64,000 nucleotides of DNA from Armigeres subalbatus. Taxonomy: Eukaryota; Arthropoda; Insecta; Diptera; Culicidae. Where the stretch lies: positions 7,349,533 through 7,413,532 of the forward strand of contig NC_085139.1 of assembly GCF_024139115.2 (NCBI RefSeq), written 5' to 3'. The notes beneath the pieces were generated by a model. The model saw only the letters and a program-made list of their open reading frames with translations. It had not been told where the DNA came from and searched no databases. Each line of letters begins with the position of its first letter. The first letter of the stretch is position 1. Made by a program: the position numbers and the translations under genes. Of the stretch, positions 31,401-41,956 are shown in pieces.

Positions 31401-34400
31401 ATCCGACAGCAATATCATAACAGAGAAGCTGGCCAGCAAGCTTCAGTTAAAAATGATTGCTGTGGATTTTCCTATCAGCGGATTGAACAGCATGGAAACA
31501 CGAGTGAAGTACCAGTTAGCAATACGGCTCCAGTCCTGTATTAATTCCTTCGCCACGTCACCGTTGGATTTTCTTGTGGTCCCTCGAGTAACGTCAAGCC
31601 TACCGGTTCTAGAGATAGACTATCGGGTGTCTGGTCAATTCCATCCGGACTAAGATTTGCTGATCCACTATTTTCTTCACCTGGTGAAACATGATCATCG
31701 GAAACGGCCGTCAAAAACGGCCGATTGAAGCTCGGCATCGCCAACGTAACGTTAGCGGAAACGGAATTAGGATGGGTCGTGGCAGGATCAGTATCCATCA
31801 GGAAAGCCCAGTCGTCTCGTCGTGTTTGTCAACTTAATCGAAATGAGGAGTTACTCAACCGCACAATGTCAAGATTCTGGGAACTGGAAAGTGTAAAAAT
31901 GGAGACCGCTACAACTGCAGCTGAAGATTTAGTTGAACAGCATTTCAAGGACACTCGTTATCGCGAAGAATCTGGGCGATATGTCGGGCGACTACCGTTT
32001 AATGGTAGGGAACATCAACTAGGTGATTCCTTTGAAGTGGCCAGAAAGCGGCTAACTAGACTGATGATCCAACTTGCTAAGTATCCAACTAAGCGTGGTG
32101 AGTACTACAATTTTATATCCGAGTATTTATCACTGGGTCATATGACGGAAGCAGCTGAATATTCGGTTGGTCGTGGTTACTTTATCCCACACCACGCTGT
32201 TTATAAGGCTTCCAGTTCAACGAAGAAAACAAGAGTGGTCTTTGATGCTTCAGCGAAAACCAGTTCAGGCCTCTCGCTCAATGAAACGCTCTTAGTTGGA
32301 CCCACGGTGCAAAATGACATCGCAACGATCATACTTCGATTTTGCGTCCACCCGGTGGTGTTGACCGCCGACATTTGAAAAATGTATCGACAGGTGCGGC
32401 TGCATAAGGATGATTGCAAATACCAACAAATTCTGTGGTGGGACAGTGAAGGGCATCTGAAGGTATATGAGCTGCAAACTTAACATATGGCGTAGCTAGT
32501 TCACCATACCAAGCGACGAAGGTGTTGATCCAACTGGCCACTGACGAAGGCGAAGAATTTTCACTCGGAAAAAGAGTTATCCAGGATGAAAGTTATATCG
32601 ACGATTTTTTGACTGGTGGTTCGTCTGTCGAAGAAGTTATTCGAATCTTTTCGGAGCTATCGGAATTGTTGCGTCGTGGTGGCTTCGAAGTACACAAACT
32701 TTGTTCAAACAGTGGATGTGTTGAATGCAATTCCCAAGCAGCTCCAAGAGCAGCAGTTTAGCTTTGACGAAGCCGGCCTTAGCAACAGCATAAAGACTTT
32801 GGGATTGATATGGAACCCCCCGGATGATTATTTCACGTTCCGTGCTACTACAGCTAATGATTGCAATGGGATGCCAACTAAACGCAAGGTGTTGTCGGAA
32901 ATTGGAAAACTTTTTGACCCGCTTGGATTTTTAGGTCCTATTGTTGTGCATGCCAAGTTAATAATGCAGGGCATTTAGCGATTGGATCTTGACTGGGATC
33001 AGGATCTTCCAGAGGAACTATTGAGAACATGGTATAGATTTCGACAACAACTCCCAGTTGTAAATCAGATGCGCAAACTTCGCTGTGTGACTCAAGGTGA
33101 GGTGATTACTGTAGAGCTTCATGGTTTCTCGGATGCGTCGAAGCGGGCCTATGGAGCTGTCGTTTATGTACGGAACATCACTGCGAGTGGGAAGGTCTAT
33201 GTTAACCTGGTGACCAGAAAATCACGTTTGGTTCCTCTTAAGCCGATGACGATACCTCGACTTGAGTTGTGTGGTGCGAAGCTTCTGGCGGAATTGATGC
33301 AGAAGGTAATAGCTGCAACAAAGATGAGTTTTGATAATGTGAAACTGTGGTGTGATTCCCAAATAGTTCTGTGCTGGCTTAAGAAATCACCTCTAGCACT
33401 AAATCCGTTCGTAGCTAACCGTGTTACTGCTATTTTGGAGATCACGCAATCTTATCAGTGGGGTTACATACGATCCGAAGATAATCCTGCTGATGTAATA
33501 TCAAGGGGTGAGCTGCCCGAAGATCTGGTGCAAAAACAATTGTGGTGGTGCGGTGCACAAATGCTTTGGGAAATACAGCTTACGTCATGTGAACCTGAAT
33601 CGTTTGATGAATTGATGCTACCGGAACTAAAACCATCAGTGGTGTTAGTTGTGAAGGTGAAACCGACGATAGTGTTCAACAGACTCAGCAGTTAAAAGGA
33701 TCCAGAGAGCGTGGGCGTATATTCATCGGTATATCAATTGTAAGGTGTACAAGAGCCAGGTGTCTGGTGATATTACTGTCGACGAAATTATGAGGGCTGA
33801 GAAATCTATATTATTGCTTGTCCAACGCGAATCTTATGGAGATGTTTTGAAGTCAATTAAATCTAACTCCGTTCAGCAACACCCGTGCCGAAATCTGGCA
33901 CTCTTTGTGGACGACGATGGGTTAATACGAGTTGGTGGTCGTTTAAAATATTCTTCTATTCCGTATGATGGCAAGCACCAGGTGCTCCTACCACAGAAGC
34001 ATCACATCACCGAATCCATTGTTCGTGAGCTGCATCAAGAACATTTTCACGTCGGCCAGAACGGGCTTTTGGCAATCGTTCGTAAACGTTATTGGCCTGG
34101 CCATGCTAAACAGTTGATTAAAAAGGTGGTTACGTCGTGTCAGGTGTGCGCACGCCAGCGTCCCATACCGGGCATCCAATACATGGGTAACCTTCCCGGC
34201 TGTAGAGTAAATCCATCATCGCCATTCTCTAAGGTAGGAATAGACTATGCCGGTCCATTTATGCTGAAACTTGGAGGACGTAGTACGAAGCTGTATAAAG
34301 GGTACGTAGTTGTGTTTGTTTGCCTGGTCGTTAAGGCCATCCATTTCAAGGTGGTCTCCAGTTTGTCGACCGACAACTTCATTGTGGCGCTAAAGCGATT

Positions 34401-37400
34401 TTCCAGTCGTCGTGGTTTGCCGAGTGATATACACAGCGATAACCCCACTATACTTTTGTCGGTGCAAATCATGAATTGGCAGCTCTCAGGCAACTGTTCG
34501 AAGACCAGCAACATCAACTAAAAGTAAAGGAATATTAAAGAGCAAAATGTATTCGCTGGCATTTCATTCCCCTCAGAAGCCCCTCAGAAGGTGAAATCAA
34601 TGAAATATTACCTCAAAAGGGTTGTGGGTGAAACCCGACTTACTTACGAGGAGATGACCACCTTCCTCGCTCAAACGGAGGCCATTCTCAACTCACGACC
34701 ATTGTGTCCAATGTCAGACGATCCCAGCGATTACTCCGTTTTGACTCCTTCTCATTTCTTGATCGGTCGTTCTGGGGTAGCTTTGCCAGTACCGTCTTAT
34801 GAAGATGAGAAGGTGGGACGACTTGATCGATATGAACACATTCAACAAATGCAGCAGCACTTCTTGCGCAAGTGGTCACGCGAATATCTGCATCATCTGC
34901 AAGGCCGCCAAAAGTGGAACACGAAGGTGAACTCAAGTTTCAAGGTCGGTGCATTGGTCTTATTGATCGAGGAAAATCAGCCGCCGCAGCAATGGAAACT
35001 TGGACGAATTGCAGCTGTCCATCCGGGTGACGACGATGTTGTTCGTGTGGTGACAGTCAAAACCGCAGGAGGTGAATATAAACGAGCTGTATCGAAGATT
35101 GCTTTGATGCCTTCTGTTGAAACTGAATTATCAACGGGGTGAATGAACGGTAAAACGTTGGGTTACTTTAATCTTCTTTTTTTGTTGTTGTGTAAAATTA
35201 CATTTCTTTTAATCATTACCAGCAACACTGTACCAATTCAAATCGAGTAATAAAGCAAACCTTAAGCAAAACGGAAGTGTTTTTTGTGAGCCGTTTCAAA
35301 ACGCCGAACGTCATTACTTATCATTACATGATAACTGGGGGTGGTGACCATTCGAGGTAATGGGTTTTTCGGGGCAATAGGCTTTCGGGGTACTGTCGTT
35401 CGGGTTAGTGACAGTCGGGGCAGTGTCATAGGATCCCTCCCAAACCTTGGTAATTACCCAGTGCGACGCTGTAGCCAGTGCCTCACTACCGTGTTTAAAC
35501 AGCTCTCTTGAAAGTTGGTCAACACCAGGACTTTGTTGTTTTCCAGCCGGCCAATATCCTCCTGAATTTAGATCACATCACCTTCATATCACCTTTAGAC
35601 ATCACGCTCGTCCGTGAGAGGATTTCCGTTTATGTCTCTACACATGTCAGGCTGCGGCACGTGGCCCTTACGTGAACGGATTAACTTTTCGTAGAACTTC
35701 TGTGTGTTATTAGTGCAGTACAGTTCTTCGTCTCTTCACGGTCTCGATCTTCCTGATGGCGCTTTTTCCTCCGAAAAAATGAGTTTTGTCTGTTCCGCGC
35801 CCGTTTTTATCGTACCTCATTTGCCCTCGTGCGGTGTTGCTGTCATCTCGCCCATGCTGCATTCTTCTCTTTCATTAACTGCTCACATTCGCCTCTTTAA
35901 TCCGGAGGCACCTTGCCTAGTGCAGCGGTTGCGTTGCTTCCAATGGCGGATCGAATATCTCTCCAGCCATCTTCAAAAGAAGCTGCGCCTAGCTGCTCTT
36001 CCGTTGAGAGTGCCACTCCCAAATGCTGCGCGTAGTCCTGGGCTAGTTTTTATCGTACCTCTTGTTTAGCCTCCAATGTTTTGCCGCGGCGAACGAATCC
36101 GACGCATGTTGTGCACAGTCGAGAGTTTTAGCGCAGGTATTTTGCAACGAGTGGTCGGATTCAGTATTCGCGCTGCGGTCGTTCGTGATGGCGGAGAAGA
36201 ATTTACCGTCGATTAGAACGTGGTTGATTTGGTTTTCCGTTTCTTGATTAGGGGATTTCCATGAAGGCTTGTGGATATTCTTGCGGGGGAAAAAAGTACT
36301 ACGGATTCCATTCCGCGGGAAACTGCAAAGTTTATGCATCGTTGGCCATTGTCATTCGATGCGGTATGCAGACTGTCCGGTCCGACCACCGCTCTGTGCA
36401 TTTCCTCCCTCCGTGTAAGCAATGTCCGTTGATAATGCTATAGTTGAAAAAACGGTCTTTCATCCTCAACCTGCACATCTTTGCGTTGATTGGATGCCAC
36501 CCAGTCACGCGTTGACGCACCTTGCCCAAAACTATGAAACCGGTTCCCAGTTCGGTGGTGCCACAGCTTTGGTAGAAGGTAGCCGCTGGATGCCCGCTTT
36601 TCTGCACTTTCTGGTCCAGCAAATCCAGCAGTCCAGTCCAGCAAATTTCCTGCAGCACCACGATGTCGAACATGCGAAGATGTAATTTATTGTTGATTAT
36701 CCTATCACAACCTGCGAAACCTAGCGACTTGCAGTTCCATGTTCCAAGTTTCCAATCATGATCCTTTATTCGTCGCCGAATATCACGAGTCGTATTACCT
36801 CTTATTTCGTTCTTAAATTGTGGTTCAACAGGCGCTAATTGGGCCTGCGCAAACCTTCTGTCTCGTCGGAGGGTCGTCGTGTCAAGTCTGTTCGGTCCTC
36901 GGTGATTGGGTGGGTATCCAAACAGTTCCCACAGATGCAGTTATGGCCTCCTAACAGGATTTGGTATGACCAAAAGGCCTACAGCCGAAAATATGCATCG
37001 AACTACTACTACTACTAGTACTAGTAGTCTACTACGAACTACCCCGCGTAGGATCGCGTGGGGCACCTCGAGAAAATGTACTCCGGTCTTGAGGTCCCAC
37101 GGATGGTGAGAACGAGAAGAAAAGTGTTAATCCTTTCGTCACTAACGTTCTTTGAAATACGGTGTAGTTCATTTACGGCTTGTTCATTCAGCTCCATAGC
37201 AACTTCTCTGTTTAATGATTAACGACATCTCGGAAGTATACAATGCCGGAAGTACAAAGGATGGGAAATGACTTAAACCGCAGAAGCGACATTTAGCTTC
37301 TTCATTTTTTGTAGCTTCTCGAAATAGTTTTGGTTTCTCACCTTTAGCACCTACGTCGTACCTCCTCCTTCGGGAAAGGCCAAGTTGATGTTTCCACCTA

Positions 37401-38094
37401 GGAAACGTTGGATGTTTGTTAAGACTGGCTGTAAATGCGCATACTTTATATAGCCATCAGATTAAGCTCATTTGTTAATGAATCGCCTGCTTTGAGCGTA
37501 ATTACAGCGGCACACTAGGAGTTAACTTTCTGAAATCAGTATGGCGAAAGGCATCTAAGGTTCGATTTCTCAAAATTAAGCACTTTCATCAAAAAAATAT
37601 TTGGTAGGCATGGTAGCGGACACCTTCCTCCATAATCGGTACCAAATAGTTTTTCATGAAAAGTTTCTTATTTTGAGAAAACCCGCGTTAGATGACTTTC
37701 GCCATACAAATTTCTGGCGGTTAACTCTTGCTGGCTGTTTTGCGCATATACTATAGCGCCTGGATGTGACAGCGGCGAGTAGAAAATCAGCCACTGCCAA
37801 TAATTCATTGGCAATGATCTTCCAATGACCTAAATCATCTTTATCTCCCCCGCAGGCGGCACCACTCTATCGATCAAATATCTCGTCCAGTGGGGCTACA
37901 TCAAGCCGATGCCTTCCAAGGACAAACTGGTGCAGATGTACAAGGACAAAAAGGAGAACCTTCAGGAGCGGATTGCCGAGAAGAAGCAGGACTTCCAGGA
38001 CCGCAAGCAGCAGTTGGCCGATGCGAGTAAGAAAAACCTTCAGGACACGATGAAAACGTTGAAGTCGGAAAAAAACGTCACTGAGCAAAAGTAG
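28455..38094 (+). CDS. FAM210A: FAM210A-like mitochondrial membrane protein (DUF1279), two exons
   Basis: FAM210A is a mitochondrial inner-membrane protein linked to mitochondrial translation (family knowledge). Exon 1, 28455-29091, has donor TTGG|GTGAGT; exon 2, 37856-38094, has acceptor CGCAG. Joined they give 291 residues; the split codon makes TPARYTVTL|GGT, the most conserved spot of the family. Residues 1-60 are Ser/Arg-rich without acidic residues until late, a likely mitochondrial presequence. DUF1279 spans about 126-235, with a membrane segment at 139-161 (YVLVPVHCVTSVFWYGGFYY). The C-terminus (about 232-291) is a charged coiled coil (KKENLQERIAEKKQDFQDRK). The intron is 8,764 bp, nearly all transposons. 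Poly(A) signal at 38263. Confidence 0.92.
29964..30580. mobile_element. 617-bp A/T-rich insertion in the intronic LINE
   Basis: It sits between two copies of GATGT (29959-29963 and 30581-30585); removing it and one copy restores the LINE sequence GATGATGTGTGGGCACG. The ends are imperfect inverted repeats (TCGAGCAACATATTATTA against TCGCGTAACATATGATTA). Non-coding; superfamily not assigned. Confidence 0.75.
30792..35430. mobile_element. Fold-back-like element with CCCGAA-motif tandem arms, hosting a BEL/Pao element
   Basis: The left arm (30792-30900) repeats a ~14-bp motif of the type CACTACCCCGAATGT; the right arm (35339-35430) is the inverted version, ending GGGGCAGTGTCATA. Both ends begin TATGACACT. 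The BEL/Pao remnant fills the space between. No target duplication was found, and about 75 bp of the surrounding LINE is missing at the insertion. Confidence 0.7.
30931..35142 (+). pseudogene. BEL/Pao retrotransposon, degenerate gag-pol
   Basis: Remnants in order: gag (FPTFNGTLDNWYSFKSLFQS, 31118 on), protease (ALLDSGSDSNIITEKLAS, 31385), RT (KTRVVFDASAKTSSGLSLNE, then TADI at 32375 with stops), RNase H (ELHGFSDASKRAYGAVVYVR, 33115; IPRLELCGAKLLAELM), integrase (VCARQRPIPGI, VGIDYAGPF, FVCLVVKAIHFKVVSSLSTD, with SDNPT where SDNGT is usual) and the C-terminal AILNSRPL…VLTPSHFLIG domain (34591-35142). Stops and frameshifts are numerous, and gag is internally deleted. No LTR pair was recognised; 35143-35338 may be its 3' end. 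Confidence 0.85.
37526..37720. mobile_element. 195-bp inverted-repeat element in the FAM210A intron, TTAA flanks
   Basis: The ends are imperfect inverted copies (TTTCTGAAATCAGTATGGCG against CCAGAAATTTGTATGGCG), flanked by TTAA at 37522-37525 and 37721-37724, as for piggyBac-type insertions. It lies 135 bp before exon 2. The remainder of the intron (36896-37521) shows no recognisable element. Confidence 0.5.
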
Positions 38095-38262
38095 CGCATA
38101 TTGATGACTGGTGATTTTGGCCGCAGCAGTGGTGGGACTAATGTTAGCTGTTTTCATATTTTTGTCAATTTACTGTGTTGTAAAAGTCGTACTAAAACAA
38201 AGTGCTAGAGTTCTCTACTCAGAATTGTTAATGATGCTTCGTTTGAAATTTATTTTGACCAA

Positions 38263-38268
38263 AATAAA
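38263..38268 (+). terminator. Poly(A) signal of FAM210A
   Basis: AATAAA 168 bases after the FAM210A stop codon. Confidence 0.6.
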
Positions 38269-38347
38269 TCGTTAAACAAGATCTTTTTACAAAAAGGGTA
38301 ATTTCTTTCGGACAAACGAAAAAGGTCCTGTGCAACAATATTTAATA

Positions 38348-38353
38348 TTTATT
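38348..38353 (-). terminator. Poly(A) signal of the glycerol kinase-like gene
   Basis: TTTATT on the plus strand, 170 bases after the minus-strand stop. The FAM210A and kinase 3' ends face each other across about 80 bp. Confidence 0.5.
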
Positions 38354-38523
38354 TCATAACTTGCGTAAAAGCAAAGCATTGCTATATTCTAGGGGTAACT
38401 TAACCAAAGGTAGTTTGTGTCATAGTTTCAAAGAGTGAGAAGCATTGAGGCCATTAATTAGTTATCCTGACCTATTCGTACTTCTCAAAGGAACGGAATA
38501 CCCTACTGAACGTAATTTTGAAT

Positions 38524-40581
38524 CTATGAAATCGTTCGATTTTGTTGGAGTATTTGTGCCAGCACAATCAGGGCAAAGGAGGAGATGATGTAGATCCCAC
38601 CTGGAATCGAACAACGGACCGAATATTCGGGATCTACGGAGGAATTTGTGTTACACTCGATTGGCTTCCAAACCAAACAAAAAGCACATGTCATTACTTA
38701 CCCAGCTCCTCCTGCTGAAACTTGGAAAGATCCGTCTCTGAGACGGAATCAAAATTGAGGCAACGATCAACCGCAACTTTCCATTTGCGAAATTTCATAT
38801 CTCGCTCTGAAAGAAATTAAATGAACTCGCATTCAGAAGATCAAAAGCTTTTTAGATGTAAAAAGTATCGTCACTTACGACTAGAGTTCAAGGCCGGTGA
38901 GTAATAATCAGTCGGCGGAATGCAACACGTTCGGAACTCATCCAGGGTGAGTATTTCCATGGCCAACCCAGCGGCCAACATCGTACCGAGGCACGCCGGC
39001 GTGGAAGTTTGTGGTCGTTCGATGCTTACCCCACACAAATCGGCCAGAATCTGCATCAGGAATGGCTTTTCGCTGAGATCCCCGCCGGCAACCAGTTTCG
39101 TGATGGCAGGCCAAGTTCGGCAGTCTTGTTTCAACGATTCCAGCACTTCACGCACCTGGAAACAGATTGCTTCGTACGCGGAAAACAGAATCTGCTGAGC
39201 CGACGTTTGAAGCGTCATCCCAAACAGCATGCCTCGGGTTTTGTACCTCCAATACGGTGTGTAATAACCGCTGAAAGCTGGAACCAATATTACTTCGTAG
39301 TTTGGATTCTTAAATTTGCTCCTATCGCTTTGAAGTGCCCCAAACGACGAATTCATTGAGCAAATGGAGGAAAGAAGCGCCGAAGTTCCGCCCGGATCAC
39401 CGAGAAAGCTTTGAGTTAGCGATCCGTTCTGATTCGATTCGTTCGGTAAATGAAGATTTTCTCGCATCCAACTGAGCGTACTTCCCGAATGCGGTATGGC
39501 ACCTTCCAAGGCATAAAACGTCTCCGCCTTTGGACCCAGCTTGAAGGCAACTGTAGAAAGCAGTCCATTGTCCGAATCAATGATTTCCTGGGCCGTGTTG
39601 AACAGAAGAAATGATCCTTCATCAACGTTACAAGTCAACTGACCTGCGCTGAGACACATTTGTCCGACCAGAGCCGCTTGTTGGTCACCCATTACCTGGA
39701 AAAATCATTAATTATACCACGTCTTGCTATCCTTCATAAATTTCAAAATACTTACACTAGCTATTGGGATTCCCCTCAACGGACCCTCACTGATGTAGCC
39801 GTAGACTTCCGAGCAGCTCCGAATCTGCGGCAGCATTTTCTTTGGAATTTTGAAAAATTTACACAGTCGGTCATCCCATTGCAAGTTTGCCAAGTTCATT
39901 AGCATCGTCCTAGAAGCGTTGGTCACATCCGTCACGTGGATTCCTCCATTGACCCCGCCGGTCAGGTTCCAAACCACCCAACTGTCTAACGTGCCAAAGA
40001 GAAGATCCTTCCCTTCGATTCCATCCTCCGCGTTGTCCAGCATCCACCGAATCTTAACAGCACTGAAACAATTCGCAAACGGCAGTCCGCAAACCTCTTT
40101 CAAGAAATTAATCTTTCCCTTCACCCTGGTCAACAGCCCACCCAGTACCGCAGAAGTCCTTGTGTCGCACCATCCAATCGCGTTACATAACGCCTCTCCT
40201 CCTGTTCGATCCCAAAGGACACTTGTTTCGCGCTGATTGCACACCCCGACAGCCACCATATCGCGCAGGTCTATTTCCAGCAGGTCCAGATTCCGAACCG
40301 CACGTTCTATACAATCCCGCACCTTGGCCCAAATCTGGCCTGGGTCAAATTCCACCCACCCCGAATGGGGTGAGATTGACTCCAGCGGTTCTTCATGGCA
40401 GGTTAGTACTTCGGCGTTTCTTGCCGCATATATCTGCGTTGGGGGAGTGTTTCGCAATCAAATCGATACAGAATTTTACGCAGACACTGTTGAAGTAACT
40501 TACCAAAAATTTACAGTTAGTATGGCCCACGTTTAGGACCCCAATTAGGGGACCAAATTTGCTGCGCGACGGTCCGTTCAT
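38524..40581 (-). CDS. Glycerol kinase-like protein with C-terminal membrane anchor (five exons)
   Basis: FGGY-family kinase; classical members phosphorylate glycerol with ATP. Exons: 40581-40504, 40433-39756, 39695-38879, 38806-38702, 38600-38524, all with GT-AG sites and compatible phases; 584 residues. Clear family blocks: GWVEFDP, GVCNQRETSVLWDR, LLFGTLDSWVVWNLTGG, VTDVTNASRTML, GDQQAALVGQMC, VPAFSGYYTPYW and LVAGGDLSEKPFLMQ. The glycerol-contact R-E pair (NQRET) and catalytic Asp (GDQQ) are kept. The ATP loops are altered: residues 14-22 read LNVGHTNCK instead of LDQGTTSSR, and the later YGTGCF loop reads VDEGSF. The last exon encodes a membrane segment (GGIYIISSFALIVLAQIL), as in mitochondrial-membrane isoforms of GK. 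It may be a pseudo-kinase or a divergent kinase. Confidence 0.88.
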
Positions 40582-41108
40582 CACTTTGAATTGGCTGGTA
40601 TTATTCCTGTTGGGTACTCATGCTAGGAAGAAGCAGCCTTACCACACAACAGTGTTTGTTCGGACAAAAATAGGACAATGACTTCACAGCATCTCGTTTT
40701 CTGGCAAGAAAACACACCAACGGAGATCGCAGGAAAACTGAAGAAAAATGCAATGTTTATGTTTTCGACGCTTATCAAACTGTCAGCCGACTGCTGAGTG
40801 ATGGGTGAATAACAGTACCTTAATGAACCGTTAGAATGAACAACAACAAGCTGGGTGAATTTACTTTCTCTTTTACCTTTTTGCTGCCACCTAGCGTCAG
40901 GACTCGTCAGAGGGGGCATGGAGTGCGATCCTCTCGTTTAATAAACAATGTGCACTCGCTTGACTGTGGATATACAACAGTAAAGCACATGTGGAGATTG
41001 GACAAATCAAGCATCCGAAAGATAATCAATTTGCAAAAAAGAGAGCTAACCGCGGTGGAGGTTGGTACTCGGATTCTGATGGCTTTTCCGCAAACGTGAC
41101 CTTTAAGT

Positions 41109-41181
41109 GGTCTTGTTGTGTAGGGGTTATCACGCCTATCTAGAGAGTAGGAGGTTGAGGGTTCGAGTCCCTCCAAGACAC
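41109..41181 (+). tRNA. tRNA-like gene or pseudogene, anticodon AGA, short variable loop
   Basis: A 73-base cloverleaf can be drawn: acceptor GGTCTTG/CAAGACA (first pair mismatched), D arm GTG…CAC, anticodon stem CCTAT/GTAGG with loop CTAGAGA, variable AGGTT, and T arm GAGGG-TTCGAGT-CCCTC with a good B box. A T5 run follows at 41189. Anticodon AGA would mean serine, but the long variable arm required of serine tRNAs is missing. It may be a tRNA pseudogene, a SINE head, or a mutated tRNA of another type. Confidence 0.5.
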
Positions 41182-41403
41182 GTGGATTCTTTTTCGCAAA
41201 TTTCATATCAATTTGTCCATTTCGAAACATATGCTGTGCATATGCACAGCCAAGATATTTAACAAAAAAAAACAGCAGCCAATCGAGCAGGAGACCTGTC
41301 AAGCAGCCAAAATGTTGGCTCAAATACTGAAATCGGCCAAATTCGATTTTATGCTATTTTTAAATAAACAAAATTGAATGTATTTTACACTAGTTTGCAA
41401 TAA

Positions 41404-41943
41404 TATCCAGTTTTCCGCGAGCGGTAATGGCCGCCAGCTTGCTTGCGGTTCAGTCTCTGATTTGACGTTTCTGGAGGTCAACTGCACCCACCGCTCCGAG
41501 CATTCTGACCAATGTTGCATATAAGAAGGTGCAGATTCAGTGAATTCAAGCCTTCTTATCCAGTTTTCCGCGAGCGGTAATGGCCGCCAGCTTGTTTGCG
41601 GTTCAGTCTCTGATTTGACGTGTCTGGAGGTCAACTGCACCCACCATTCGAGCATTTTGATCAATGTGGTATATAAGAAGGCTTGAATTCACTGAATCAG
41701 CACCTTCTTATATGCAACATTGGTCAGAATGCTCGGAGCGGTGGGTGCAGTTGACCTCCAGAAACGTCAAATCAGAGACTGACCCGCAAGCAAGCTGGCG
41801 GCCATTACCGCTCGCGGAAAACTGGATATACCACATTGATCAAAATGCTCGAATAGTGGGTGCAGTTGACCTCCAGAAACGTCAAATCAGAGACTAACCC
41901 GCAGGCAAGCTGGCGGCCATTACCGCTCGCGGAAAACTGGATA
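41404..41943. repeat. Nested inverted repeats of a ~125-150-bp unit
   Basis: The unit beginning ATCCAGTTTTCCGCGAGCGG appears twice in one orientation (41404-41530, 41560-41680) and then twice in reverse (41700-41825, 41826-41943), so the whole 540 bp is close to palindromic. The junction repeat TTCACTGAATC…CACCTTCTTATA occurs on both sides. No duplication or coding frame supports a named family. Confidence 0.75.
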
Positions 41944-41956
41944 TGCATGTCATGTA

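Larger units (their letters stand above)
29190..36895 (-). mobile_element. RTE-like LINE copy in the FAM210A intron, split three ways
   Basis: Minus-strand homology to the intact LINE in three blocks: 29190-29963 (RT palm and C-terminal start, e.g. FSSPFETRKGLRQRDSLSCL), 30586-30785 (LSQILCHRLTPI, QAGFMGERSITDQ) and 35433-36895 (linker, endonuclease and 5' leader; ICWTGLLDLLDQ, YSIINGHCLHGG). It is interrupted by elements at 29964-30580 and 30792-35430 and has many frameshifts. The C-terminal third is shortened. It lies antisense to the host transcript. Confidence 0.85.

Noticed and set aside
36906..37109. Short open frame beside the intronic LINE 5' end
   Set aside because: Low-complexity Thr/Ser tract from a CTACTACTAGTAGTA-type microsatellite; no support as a gene.
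41664..41897. Open frame with repeated RRLEFTESAPSYMQHWSEC residues, also on the other strand
   Set aside because: It arises from the nested inverted repeats at 41404-41943, which read alike on both strands.
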